DNA of 64,000 bases from contig NZ_CP178543.1 in the NCBI RefSeq assembly GCF_047276495.1, positions 5,394,001-5,458,000 of the forward strand, read 5' to 3'. Shown here one piece after another: positions 33,770 through 42,755 of the stretch. The notes below the pieces were generated by a model that was not told the DNA's origin, did no database searches, and saw only the letters and a list, made by a program, of their open reading frames with translations. The position numbers and the translations under genes are program-made. Every line of letters starts with the position of its first letter. Position 1 is the stretch's first letter. Source of the stretch: Capilliphycus salinus (GTDB lineage: Bacteria > Cyanobacteriota > Cyanobacteriia > Cyanobacteriales > Microcoleaceae).

Positions 33770-34591
33770 TCACTGTAATTTCGCTCCGGTTCCTCGGTCT
33801 TCTGGGGCGAGGAAGGGTTTGAGATTAATTCCTCGGGAGCGATATCCTTGAGTAGAGTTGCGACCCGTACCGCCTCGGAATATACCCCGGATAACATCGC
33901 CCGTGCTGTTTTCGTCCGTGAGGGTGTAGACGCCTTGGGTGACGGTGCCGCTATCTGCTATCACCAGGTTTTGGAAAATGCGATCGCGTACCCATTGCGG
34001 ATTTTCTCCGGTCGGTACGGTTAAGACAATTCTACAGCTTGGTATATCTTCGGTGGTCGCACAGATCGTGTTGTAGCCGTTTTCTACACCCGTGAGCAAT
34101 TCATACAGTCCGTCGGGCCGATAAGATTCTAAACGGCGACTAATTTCGTTGCAGCGACGCTCGGGTGTCCAGCCGCCTCCCATTTCCCCCGGAACGGCCC
34201 AAGCAAAGCCTTGATTGTCTTGGCTGACGGGATAATACATCACAGTATACTCTCCCCCCACGATTTCACATCTAAACCGAGGAACGGTTGCGGTTTCGGT
34301 TTCTATTTCTTCGACGGGAATGGGGGAGTTGTCTGGGGAGTCGGGAACCGGTGAACGTTGGGTTTGGTCGGTTTCGGTTTCGGTTTCGTTGGTTTCCGGT
34401 GCCGGAACTCTAATATCTCGGCGATCGTCGTTTTGTTGGGGGAACCATCCGGGACTTCGGCCCCTTCCCGTCCAGTTGGGTCTGGCTTCTGCCGTGCCGA
34501 AACCCAGTAAAATAACAACGCTCACCGATAAACTGAGGATTCGGTGTACAGTAGAACTGAAGTGAGAATGAGACTTTAAACGAGAGGACAT
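33770..34591 (-). CDS. COP23 domain-containing secreted protein
   Basis: The 273-residue protein has a signal peptide (hydrophobic stretch about 18-33, likely cleavage after AEA). An acidic Thr/Glu/Pro-rich linker follows (TETETDQTQ, EETETAT). From about 105 the COP23 family pattern is clear: a FRCEIVGGEYTVMY start, GFAWAVPGEMGGGWTPERRCNEISRRLE, then a second cysteine pair in YNTICATTEDIPSC. COP23 was named from a circadian-oscillating membrane-associated protein of Cyanothece; the activity is unknown. The C-terminal 60 residues (GRNSTQGYRSRGINL) are basic and glycine-rich. Clock control here is only suggested by the family. Confidence 0.85.
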   Translation of the reverse strand: MSSRLKSHSHFSSTVHRILSLSVSVVILLGFGTAEARPNWTGRGRSPGWFPQQNDDRRDIRVPAPETNETETETDQTQRSPVPDSPDNSPIPVEEIETETATVPRFRCEIVGGEYTVMYYPVSQDNQGFAWAVPGEMGGGWTPERRCNEISRRLESYRPDGLYELLTGVENGYNTICATTEDIPSCRIVLTVPTGENPQWVRDRIFQNLVIADSGTVTQGVYTLTDENSTGDVIRGIFRGGTGRNSTQGYRSRGINLKPFLAPEDRGTGAKLQ

Positions 34592-34734
34592 GGAATTTTT
34601 CTCCTTCTTCGGGTAAATTTAAAGTTGGTTTTCAACTGATTAAGATGAGACTCAGATTTGTCACGAATCTTTACAGTTTGTGACTTGTTCTCATAAAATA
34701 CAGTGGTGTGACAGAATAAGGAGTGCGAAAAGTA

Positions 34735-35631
34735 ATGTCGGAGGCCGGAAAGGCACTGACGGCTCCCAAGGAGTATCTCATCCCTGAGGGGGGCTTGAAT
34801 GTAACGCTACTGATGTTTTTAGGTGCAGTAGCTTTAGTAATAACTTCCGTTATCGGATATTGGTGTTGGAACTGGGTTGGTTGGTTTTGTTTCTTCATTA
34901 ACGTGCTGGCTCTGCACTTGGCAGGAACCGTGATTCACGATGCTTCTCATAATTCGGCGCATCGCAATCGGATCGTTAATGCCATCCTGGGACATGGAAG
35001 TGCGCTCATGCTAGGTTTTGCCTTTCCAGTGTTTACACGGGTTCATATACAGCACCATGCTCATGTTAATGATCCAGACAATGACCCCGATCATTTTGTT
35101 TCCACCGGTGGGCCTTTGTGGTTAATTGCCGCTCGGTTTTTTTACCATGAGGTATTTTTCTTTAAACGGCGACTTTGGCGAAAATATGAGCTTTTAGAAT
35201 GGTTTTTGAGTCGGTTGGTGGTCTTTACAGTTGTGGGCTGTTCCATTCATTATGGCTTTACAGCTTACATTCTCAACTACTGGTTCTCACCGGCTTTGGT
35301 CGTCGGTTTGGCGTTGGGATTATTTTTTGATTATTTACCCCATCGTCCGTTTGTCGAGCGCAATCGCTGGAAAAATGCCAGAGTTTACCCCAGTGCGATC
35401 CTGAATCTTTTAATTCTAGGTCAGAATTATCATTTGATTCATCATTTATGGCCGTCTATTCCTTGGTATCAATACAAACCCGCCTATGAGAAAATGAAGC
35501 CCTTACTCGATGCTAAGGGTTCCCCTCAAAGTTTGGGGTTGCTCCAAGGAAAAGATTTTCGGGGTTTTGTTTACGATATCTTTTTGGGAATTCGCTTTCA
35601 TCATCGACAGTCAACCCCAGAAAATAAATAA
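34735..35631 (+). CDS. crtR: Beta-carotene hydroxylase
   Basis: CrtR is a membrane di-iron enzyme of the fatty-acid-desaturase superfamily that adds hydroxyl groups to beta-carotene rings, leading to zeaxanthin and related carotenoids. The three histidine boxes are present: HDASHN (68-73), HIQHHAH (104-110) and HLIHHLW (about 233-239). Several membrane segments surround them. The ATG at 34735 gives the usual MSEAGKAL-type start and has an AAGGAG Shine-Dalgarno sequence at 34718-34723. A GTG at 34723 would overlap that site and is less likely. It diverges from the COP23 gene, with a shared 140-base promoter region. Confidence 0.93.
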   Translation: MSEAGKALTAPKEYLIPEGGLNVTLLMFLGAVALVITSVIGYWCWNWVGWFCFFINVLALHLAGTVIHDASHNSAHRNRIVNAILGHGSALMLGFAFPVFTRVHIQHHAHVNDPDNDPDHFVSTGGPLWLIAARFFYHEVFFFKRRLWRKYELLEWFLSRLVVFTVVGCSIHYGFTAYILNYWFSPALVVGLALGLFFDYLPHRPFVERNRWKNARVYPSAILNLLILGQNYHLIHHLWPSIPWYQYKPAYEKMKPLLDAKGSPQSLGLLQGKDFRGFVYDIFLGIRFHHRQSTPENK

Positions 35632-35740
35632 GTCTGACCCCGGAAAATTTAACTCGAAATTTGAAAACTTTGGAGAAAATTCGTTAAATTCAAACCAGAT
35701 CAGCCCAATGCAAATAGAATTGGATATGGGATATTAGTAG

Positions 35741-36328
35741 ATGGAAATGCCCTCACAGCGCAAGGACAGTCAGACCGAGACCCCACAAACCGGACCGAAG
35801 AAAATCTGGAGTGAAAATCGCGAAAATCTCTTGATTTTGGCGATCGCTCTGGTCTTATCTGTGATCATCCGAATGTTTGTGGCCGAACCCCGCTACATTC
35901 CCTCAGATTCCATGATACCGACCCTGGAAATTGGCGATCGCTTGGTCGTCGAAAAGGTATCCTACCACCTGCATCCCCCCCAAGCGGGAGATATCGTGGT
36001 CTTTACCCCGCCGAAACCGTTACAAATTCTGGGTTATTCAGTTGAGCAAGCCTTTATTAAACGGATTATTGCCCAACCCGGTCAAACGGTGGCGGTGCGA
36101 AATGGGAGGGTTTATGTCGATAACCAACCCCTCGAAGAAGATTATATCGCCGAACCGCCGGCTTATGATTGGGGACCCGAGAAGGTGCCTGGGGATCATT
36201 ATTTTGTTATGGGGGACAACCGCAACGACAGCAACGATTCTCATATTTGGGGGTTTCTACCCCAACAAAATATCATTGGTCATGCTGCTTTTCGCTTTTG
36301 GCCGTTCGATCGCTGGGGACGAGTTTAG
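35741..36328 (+). CDS. lepB: Signal peptidase I
   Basis: This membrane protease removes signal peptides from exported proteins. One N-terminal membrane helix (about 30-46) is followed by the catalytic serine S57 in IPSDSMIPTL and the general-base lysine K108 in FIKRIIAQPGQ. The conserved GDNRNDSNDSHIWGFLP box lies near the C-terminus. At 195 residues it is a typical cyanobacterial leader peptidase. The gene lies 109 bases after crtR. Cyanobacteria usually have two paralogues; which one this is cannot be told here. Confidence 0.96.
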   Translation: MEMPSQRKDSQTETPQTGPKKIWSENRENLLILAIALVLSVIIRMFVAEPRYIPSDSMIPTLEIGDRLVVEKVSYHLHPPQAGDIVVFTPPKPLQILGYSVEQAFIKRIIAQPGQTVAVRNGRVYVDNQPLEEDYIAEPPAYDWGPEKVPGDHYFVMGDNRNDSNDSHIWGFLPQQNIIGHAAFRFWPFDRWGRV

Positions 36329-36540
36329 CAGAATCGGTAAAAATTCGCCCCCTCTCGAACTCATCTCAAGCTACCCTGAGTCTGGGGTTGCGTCCTAAGT
36401 ACGGGAATTGCGACTACTAAGGGTGGGAAGACTCTCGATCTTGACTGTTAAAATTTAGAATAATACAAGTAGAATCATACAAAAACTTGGGAATTTCCTG
36501 AGTCTAAATGACGCGCAGTTGAGTTTAATCAAGAGTAGCT

Positions 36541-36864
36541 ATGGGATTTTTTGATTCAGAGATCGTGCAGCAAGAAGCCAAGCAGTTATTTGAAGATTAT
36601 CAATCTTTAATTAAACTTGGTGGTGATTACGGAAAGTTTGATCGCGAAGGCAAAAAAATCTTCATCCAACAAATGGAATCGATCATGGATCGTTACCGGG
36701 TGTTTATGAAGCGCTTTGAACTGTCCGAAGACTTTATGGCTCAAATGACAATGGAACAGTTGAAAACTCAACTCGGTCAATTTGGCATTACTCCCGATCA
36801 AATGTTTACCCAGATGAACACCACCCTCGAACGCATGAAAGCGGAGTTAGAAAAGCAGCCTTAG
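36541..36864 (+). CDS. DUF1825 family protein
   Basis: The 107-residue protein begins MGFFDSEIVQQEAKQLFEDYQ and is predicted to be almost entirely helical, matching DUF1825, a family restricted to cyanobacteria and some plastids. The central segment IQQMESIMDRYRVFMKRFELSEDF is the most conserved part. No catalytic motif or membrane segment is visible, and the function is unknown. It lies between lepB and lepA with gaps of more than 200 bases on each side, so it is probably its own transcription unit. Confidence 0.92.
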   Translation: MGFFDSEIVQQEAKQLFEDYQSLIKLGGDYGKFDREGKKIFIQQMESIMDRYRVFMKRFELSEDFMAQMTMEQLKTQLGQFGITPDQMFTQMNTTLERMKAELEKQP

Positions 36865-37119
36865 TGGGTGACAAAGCTCGGGAACGCTCGGTTCGTGACG
36901 GGGGTATAACCCGACGGGGGTTGCTGGCTCAGAGGAAACTTGGGGTCTTTTCGCGGGAATTGAAATTAGCTTAAAATTGAGTAGTCAAAGCAATTAACAA
37001 AAAAAAGTTATCAAGATGGACGATTGCCGAGCGTAGTTTTGTTAAAATACGTTAAGTTAAGTTCAGCCCCCTGATATTGTCCGGCCCGATCGCAAGCTAT
37101 CCAGCGTGGAAAAATCCCT

Positions 37120-38934
37120 ATGACAAACGTTCCTGTTTCTCGAATTCGCAACTTCTCGATTATCGCCCACATCGATCACGGAAAGTCAACTCTAGCCGAT
37201 CGCCTGTTATTAGAGACAGGTACTGTAGCCTCACGGGAGATGAAGGAGCAATTTCTTGATTCGATGGACTTGGAACGAGAACGCGGCATTACCATCAAGT
37301 TGCAAGCGGCTCGGATGAATTATACAGCCTCTGATGGCAATCAGTACGTCCTCAATCTGATTGACACTCCCGGTCATGTGGATTTTTCCTACGAAGTTTC
37401 CCGCAGTCTGGCGGCTTGTGAAGGCGCGTTATTGGTGGTCGATGCGTCTCAAGGGGTAGAAGCTCAAACCCTCGCCAATGTCTATCTGGCTTTAGAAAAT
37501 AACTTAGAAATTATCCCCGTATTAAATAAAATCGATCTGCCCGGCGCCGAACCCGATCGCGTCAAGGGAGAAATTGAAGAAATTATCGGTTTAGACTGTT
37601 CCGACGCCATCCTCGCTTCGGCTAAAGAAGGAATCGGAATTACCGAGATTTTAGAATCAATTGTACAGCTAGTTCCGCCGCCTCAAGATACCGTTTCCGA
37701 CAAACTGCGGGCGTTAATTTTTGATAGTTATTACGATAGTTATCGCGGAGTTATTGTTTATTTTAGAGTCATGGATGGGACGCTAAAAACAGGCGATCGC
37801 ATCCGTTTAATGGCTTCTAAAAAAGAATACGAAATCGATGAAATCGGCGTATTATCTCCAACTCAAAAGCCCGTTGATGAACTTCACGCCGGCGAAGTGG
37901 GCTACTTAGCCGCAGCGATTAAAGCCGTTGAAGATGCCCGAGTTGGGGATACCATTACTTTAGCCAAAGATGCCGCAGAAGAAGCGTTACCGGGCTATAA
38001 AGAAGCCAAACCGATGGTATTTTGTGGCTTATTCCCCACCGATTCCGATCAATTTCCCGACTTGCGGGATGCCCTTGATAAACTGAAGCTGAACGATTCG
38101 GCCCTCTCCTACGAACCGGAAACCTCTAGCGCGATGGGATTTGGGTTTCGCTGCGGCTTTTTGGGGTTGCTGCATATGGAAATTGTGCAGGAACGTTTGG
38201 AACGGGAATATGATTTAGATTTAATTGTGACTTCCCCTTCTGTAGTTTATCAAGTCACGACGTTAAAAGGGGAAGTCTTAATGATTGATAACCCCAGCAA
38301 TTTACCCGAACCCCATCTGCGAGAAAAAATAGAAGAACCCTACGTCAGAATTGAAATGATCACCCCCGAAGAATATGTGGGGACGCTGATGGATTTGGGT
38401 CAAACTCGTCGGGGCGATTTTAAAGATATGAAATATCTGACCCTGGGACGAACAACTTTGGTTTATGAAGTTCCCCTCGCCGAAGTGGTGACGGATTTCT
38501 TCGATCAGATGAAATCTCGTTCTCGGGGTTATGCCAGTATGGAATATCATTTGGTTGGCTACCGATCCAATCCGTTGGTGAAGTTGGATCTATTGATCAA
38601 CGGCGATCCGGTTGATTCGCTTTCGATGATCGTTCACCGAGATAAGGCTTATAACGTCGGTCGGGCAATGGTGGAGAAGCTCAAAGAATTGATTCCCCGC
38701 CATCAGTTTAAGGTACCATTACAGGCGGCGATCGGTTCTAAGGTGATTGCGAGCGAACATATTCCGGCGCTGCGAAAAGATGTGTTGGCCAAGTGCTACG
38801 GCGGAGATATCAGTCGGAAGAAGAAATTGTTGGCGAAACAGGCGAAAGGGAAAAAACGGATGAAGTCCCTGGGGTCCGTAGATGTTCCTCAAGAAGCGTT
38901 TATGGCGGTTCTGCGATTAAATCAAGAATCGTAA
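37120..38934 (+). CDS. lepA: Elongation factor 4 (ribosomal back-translocase LepA)
   Basis: LepA is a GTPase related to EF-G that acts on ribosomes during stress or initiation. The GTPase motifs are IAHIDHGKST (G1), RGIT (G2), LIDTPGHVDFSYEV (G3) and NKIDLPGAEP (G4). The LepA-specific C-terminal domain is intact, with DPVDSLSMIVHRDKAY and the basic end RKKKLLAKQAKGKKRMK. At 604 residues it is the normal length. The ATG at 37120 gives MTNVPVSRIRNFSIIAHIDHG. Confidence 0.98.
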   Translation: MTNVPVSRIRNFSIIAHIDHGKSTLADRLLLETGTVASREMKEQFLDSMDLERERGITIKLQAARMNYTASDGNQYVLNLIDTPGHVDFSYEVSRSLAACEGALLVVDASQGVEAQTLANVYLALENNLEIIPVLNKIDLPGAEPDRVKGEIEEIIGLDCSDAILASAKEGIGITEILESIVQLVPPPQDTVSDKLRALIFDSYYDSYRGVIVYFRVMDGTLKTGDRIRLMASKKEYEIDEIGVLSPTQKPVDELHAGEVGYLAAAIKAVEDARVGDTITLAKDAAEEALPGYKEAKPMVFCGLFPTDSDQFPDLRDALDKLKLNDSALSYEPETSSAMGFGFRCGFLGLLHMEIVQERLEREYDLDLIVTSPSVVYQVTTLKGEVLMIDNPSNLPEPHLREKIEEPYVRIEMITPEEYVGTLMDLGQTRRGDFKDMKYLTLGRTTLVYEVPLAEVVTDFFDQMKSRSRGYASMEYHLVGYRSNPLVKLDLLINGDPVDSLSMIVHRDKAYNVGRAMVEKLKELIPRHQFKVPLQAAIGSKVIASEHIPALRKDVLAKCYGGDISRKKKLLAKQAKGKKRMKSLGSVDVPQEAFMAVLRLNQES

Positions 38935-38948
38935 AACCAACTGTTGTC

Positions 38949-39006
38949 GGGGCGGGTTTATAAAAGTTATTGGTGGGTTCTATAAATTCTTCCCAAGGCC
39001 CGCCCC
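38949..39006. repeat. Inverted repeat GGGGCGGG...CCCGCCCC downstream of lepA
   Basis: GGGGCGGGTTT (38949-38959) faces GCCCGCCCCTACG (from 38998) across an AT-rich loop, 14 bases after the lepA stop. It is the sister of the element at 7094-7153. It could act as a 3' hairpin for lepA but has no T-run. The remaining 250 bases up to the next gene hold no gene I can support. Confidence 0.5.
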
Positions 39007-39252
39007 TACGCTTACTGTTGCCCGTTGCCATTGACAATGAAATGATTTTGTGATGCGATGGTAGATGAATGGCATCTTTAACAGTTGACCCGTTGAACAT
39101 TTGACTCAGTGCGGTTTTCATCAACTTAGGGCATCAAGGGTGACATCAAGTCAAGAGGGTCAAGCAGACAGGTTGAAATTTGTTAATTTGGAACTCAAGC
39201 CAGATTTTTGTACTATGGAATTACCCTCTACGTTTGCGTGGTACGTGCAACA

Positions 39253-40200
39253 ATGAGAATTTTAGTAACAGGCGGAGCAGGTTTCATCGGTTCACACCTC
39301 ATCGATCGCCTAATGGAGCAAGGACATGAGGTCGTATGTGTAGATAATTTCTTCACCGGGACAAAGCGAAACCTAATTAAATGGTTTGGCAACCCCTACT
39401 TTGAATTAATCCGACATGATATCACAGAACCGATTCGCGTAGAAGCGGATCAAATTTATCATTTGGCTTGTCCGGCTTCCCCGGTTCATTATCAGTACAA
39501 CCCCGTCAAAACCATTAAAACCAATGTGATGGGGACTTTAAATATGCTGGGGTTAGCCAAACGGGTGAAAGCCCGATTTTTGTTGGCTTCAACCTCCGAA
39601 GTGTATGGCGATCCCAACGTTCATCCCCAAACCGAAGACTATCGGGGAAACGTTAATCCGATTGGGATTCGCAGTTGTTACGATGAAGGAAAGCGGGTCG
39701 CGGAAACACTGGCTTTTGACTATCACCGTCAAAATGGGGTTGATATTCGAGTCGCCCGAATTTTTAACACTTACGGTCCGCGAATGTTAGAACATGATGG
39801 CCGAGTCGTGAGTAATTTCGTGGTACAAGCGTTGCAAGGCATTCCGTTAACCGTCTACGGAGACGGTTCCCAAACTCGCAGCTTTTGCTATGTGTCCGAC
39901 TTGGTAGAAGGGTTAATGCGTCTGATGAACGGGGATTTTATTGGCCCGGTCAATTTGGGGAATCCCGGCGAGTATACCATTCTCGAATTAGCAGAAAAGA
40001 TTCAGCAAATGGTTAACCCCGATGCCGAAATTCAATATAAACCCCTTCCTCAAGACGACCCCAAACAGCGACAACCGGACATCACCAAGGCGAAAACCTA
40101 CCTCAATTGGGAACCGACTGTTCCCCTCGAAGAAGGTTTAAAGCTCACGATCGCCGACTTCAGCCAACGAATTTTAGAGGAACAGTCAAAACAACAATAG
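39253..40200 (+). CDS. UDP-glucuronate decarboxylase (UDP-xylose synthase)
   Basis: This short-chain dehydrogenase-type enzyme decarboxylates UDP-glucuronate to UDP-xylose with bound NAD. Features are the Rossmann start MRILVTGGAGFIGSHLIDRL, NFFTGTKRNL, the UXS-typical FELIRHDITEPI and YHLACPASPVHYQ, the serine region LASTSEVYGDP, and the catalytic YxxxK in SCYDEGKRVAE. I chose the ATG at 39253; the frame extends 15 codons upstream (39208) but that part lacks family similarity. The next gene encodes UDP-glucose dehydrogenase, which makes its substrate, so the pair is a two-step route feeding polysaccharide synthesis. Confidence 0.93.
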   Translation: MRILVTGGAGFIGSHLIDRLMEQGHEVVCVDNFFTGTKRNLIKWFGNPYFELIRHDITEPIRVEADQIYHLACPASPVHYQYNPVKTIKTNVMGTLNMLGLAKRVKARFLLASTSEVYGDPNVHPQTEDYRGNVNPIGIRSCYDEGKRVAETLAFDYHRQNGVDIRVARIFNTYGPRMLEHDGRVVSNFVVQALQGIPLTVYGDGSQTRSFCYVSDLVEGLMRLMNGDFIGPVNLGNPGEYTILELAEKIQQMVNPDAEIQYKPLPQDDPKQRQPDITKAKTYLNWEPTVPLEEGLKLTIADFSQRILEEQSKQQ

Positions 40201-40208
40201 AATAGAAA

Positions 40209-40280
40209 CAGGATTCACCAGGTAGCGAGACCACATGAATCCCAACCAGATGATTTGGGGCTAGCAACCCATCTCACCTA
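40209..40280 (+). other. Possible structured leader upstream of UDP-glucose dehydrogenase gene
   Basis: Two hairpins can be drawn in the 129-base gap. GGATTCA (40211-40217) pairs with TGAATCC (40236-40242). AGATG-ATTT-GGG (from 40248) pairs with CCCATCT (to 40274) with the ATTT bulged. No T-run follows, so they are not ordinary terminators. They may form a regulatory leader, but I do not recognise a known riboswitch. Confidence 0.3.
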
Positions 40281-40329
40281 GCATTATGTTGCTTGAAAGT
40301 TTCGTTTATAGAATGAGGATATCATTATT

Positions 40330-41694
40330 ATGCGAGTTTGTGTGATTGGTACGGGATATGTTGGCCTAGTAACGGGAGTGTGCCTCGCTCATACCGGCCA
40401 TGATGTACTCTGCGTAGATAATAACGAAGAAAAAGTCAAATTGATGAGATCCGGACAGTCGCCCATTTATGAGCCGGGTTTGTCAGAATTAATGAAGAAA
40501 AATATGGATGAAGGGCGGTTGTCCTTTACTTCCGATTTGGGCGAGGGGGTCAATCACGGGGATATTCTGTTTATTGCGGTTGGTACTCCTGCTTTACCGA
40601 CGGGTGAAAGTGATACTCGTTATGTCGAAGCAGTGGCTCGCGGAATTGGTTCTCATTTAAGAACAGGTTACAAGGTTGTTGTCAATAAATCAACGGTACC
40701 CATTGGTTCGGGTGACTGGGTGCGGATGATTGTTCTTGATGGGGTTTCCGAACGACAAAAGCAAGAGGGAACAACCGCAGATGTAGAAGTTGCATTTGAT
40801 GTGGTTAGCAACCCGGAATTTTTAAGAGAGGGTTCTGCCATTTACGATACTTTTAACCCGGATCGGATTGTTTTGGGAAGCAACAACCAAAAAGCGCTCG
40901 ATATGATGCAGCAACTTTATACCCCGATTATTGAGCGTAAGTATGCCGATGATCCCAGTTTACCTCCGGTTCCGGTGGTGATGACCGATCTCAGTTCGGC
41001 GGAGATGGTCAAATATGCGGCGAATTCTTTCTTGGCGACCAAGATTAGTTTTATTAATGAAATCGCCAATATCTGCGATCGCGTCGGGGCGGATGTGAAG
41101 CAGGTTGCCAACGGGATTGGTTTGGATTCTCGCATCGGTCAAAAGTTTTTACAAGCCGGTATTGGTTGGGGCGGTTCTTGTTTCCCGAAAGATGTTTCGG
41201 CTTTGATTCACACCGCTGATGACTACAATTATGAAGCGCAGTTGTTAAAGGCGGCGGTGGAAGTTAACAATCGTCAACGGTTAATGGCGGTTGAAAAGCT
41301 ACAGCAAATGCTGAAAATTCTCAAGGGGAAAACGATTGGATTGTTGGGGTTAACGTTTAAGCCTGATACTGATGATTTGAGAGATGCTCCGGCTTTAAAT
41401 ATTATCGAACAACTCAATCGTTTGGGGGCAAAAGTTAAAGCTTACGACCCGATTATTTCTCAAACCGGAATGCGTCATGGTTTGTCGGGTGTGATTGTTG
41501 AAACCGATCCGGAATTGTTGGCTGATGGTTGCGATGCGTTAGTTTTGATTACCGATTGGGATCAGTTTAAGAATTTAAACTACTCGAAAATGGCGAAGTT
41601 AATGCACTCGGCTGTATTAATTGATGGTCGGAATTATCTCGATCGCAAACATTTAGAAGAAGCTGGATTCCAATATATCGGCATCGGACACTAA
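40330..41694 (+). CDS. ugd: UDP-glucose 6-dehydrogenase
   Basis: The enzyme oxidises UDP-glucose twice with NAD to give UDP-glucuronate. The N-terminal Rossmann motif is VIGTGYVGLVTGVCLA, followed by VDNNEEKV. VVNKSTVPIGSGD and SNPEFLREGSAI are conserved family segments. The catalytic cysteine lies in GWGGSCFPKDVSAL (about residue 283), and the second nucleotide fold begins KTIGLLGLTFKPDTDDLRDAPA. The length of 454 residues is typical. Together with the upstream UDP-xylose synthase it forms a UDP-sugar supply module. Confidence 0.96.
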   Translation: MRVCVIGTGYVGLVTGVCLAHTGHDVLCVDNNEEKVKLMRSGQSPIYEPGLSELMKKNMDEGRLSFTSDLGEGVNHGDILFIAVGTPALPTGESDTRYVEAVARGIGSHLRTGYKVVVNKSTVPIGSGDWVRMIVLDGVSERQKQEGTTADVEVAFDVVSNPEFLREGSAIYDTFNPDRIVLGSNNQKALDMMQQLYTPIIERKYADDPSLPPVPVVMTDLSSAEMVKYAANSFLATKISFINEIANICDRVGADVKQVANGIGLDSRIGQKFLQAGIGWGGSCFPKDVSALIHTADDYNYEAQLLKAAVEVNNRQRLMAVEKLQQMLKILKGKTIGLLGLTFKPDTDDLRDAPALNIIEQLNRLGAKVKAYDPIISQTGMRHGLSGVIVETDPELLADGCDALVLITDWDQFKNLNYSKMAKLMHSAVLIDGRNYLDRKHLEEAGFQYIGIGH

Positions 41695-41922
41695 CTAAAT
41701 TCTTGGGTTTGACAATCGCATTCAACAAACAATAGACGGGAGAGATTGAACCTCTTCCGTCTCAATCTTCTCAAATTTTTCCGGAGATTGTGTCGCTCAA
41801 AATGTCAAGTCTTTGCTCGTTTATAAAATTGATGAATCTAAAATTTATCAATCCCGGGTTTATTTATTCCCGAAAACTGCTCAATTCAATTGAGAAATTT
41901 AATAATTTCTCGGTCAAACTTA

Positions 41923-42741
41923 ATGCGTGTTGAACCTTGCTGTCTGGCGTTGCTGAAGATGATTTTACCGGAAATCGATTCGCAACGGGAAGGAATTTGT
42001 TTTGATATTGGTGTTGGAACTTTTGCGTTTTATTGCGAATTATTTGCTCAATTAAAGTTCACTACAGTTGCGGTAGAACCTTTACCCGTCCCCAAGCTTT
42101 ATAAACTCTGCAAACGGTATCCCATTACCCTGATCGAGAGTTGTTTATCCGATCGCAACGGAACTCAAACCCTTTACCGGGGAAAATTTGCCAATCTTAT
42201 TAATTCTAATTTTAGTTCTCTTTCTCCCAATTGGTTTGGTTCTTCGGCTTCTATTCAAGAAGTGAAAACCCTTGATTTGTTGGCGCTTTTTTCATCGGTA
42301 AATGCTCAAAAAATTACTTGCTTTAAACTCGATATAGAAGGCTGGGAATCGGTGATTATTAAACAATTTTTGGACTTACCCGAACATCTACTTCCCAAAG
42401 TGGTGATGTTTGAATATGGGGGAGGTAGCCGTCGCTTTAGCGGAACAAAAGGTTGGTCTTCTCCCTTTTTAGAGGGGACGATGAAAAGTCTACACACCTT
42501 ACAGGACTGTGGCTATGGCTTCAGTATTATGATAGATTATGCGGCTAAGACTCAACCCAAAATCTTTGACTTGCGATCGCTTTCTTTGGATGAAAATACT
42601 CTCTTTTATCCCAACGCCGTCTATGGAAATATTATCAGTTTTTACAACTGTTTCTACTCGGAAACCGCAGTGAATCAAATTTGTCAGTCCTATACCGGCA
42701 ATATTATTCATTGGTTTGTGGAAAAATTTCTTCTCAGCTAA
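41923..42741 (+). CDS. FkbM family methyltransferase
   Basis: The protein shows the FkbM SAM-dependent methyltransferase pattern: CFDIGVGTFAFYCELFAQ (motif I), TVAVEPLPVPKLYKL, LIESCLSDRNGTQTLY, VKTLDLLALF and FKLDIEGWESVIIKQ. FkbM enzymes methylate hydroxyl groups of sugars or small molecules and are common in cell-surface polysaccharide clusters, which fits the neighbouring UDP-sugar genes. The frame opens at a TTG at 41890; the first ATG is 41923 and is preferred, giving 272 residues. The acceptor is unknown. It is convergent with the giant RTX gene, with only 14 bases between their ends and no obvious terminator. Confidence 0.88.
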   Translation: MRVEPCCLALLKMILPEIDSQREGICFDIGVGTFAFYCELFAQLKFTTVAVEPLPVPKLYKLCKRYPITLIESCLSDRNGTQTLYRGKFANLINSNFSSLSPNWFGSSASIQEVKTLDLLALFSSVNAQKITCFKLDIEGWESVIIKQFLDLPEHLLPKVVMFEYGGGSRRFSGTKGWSSPFLEGTMKSLHTLQDCGYGFSIMIDYAAKTQPKIFDLRSLSLDENTLFYPNAVYGNIISFYNCFYSETAVNQICQSYTGNIIHWFVEKFLLS

Positions 42742-42755
42742 CCCCAAACCCCCAT

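Noticed and set aside
38900..39124. 74-codon minus-strand ORF downstream of lepA
   Set aside because: It overlaps the end of lepA and the dispersed GC-arm hairpin, and shows no protein-like conservation.
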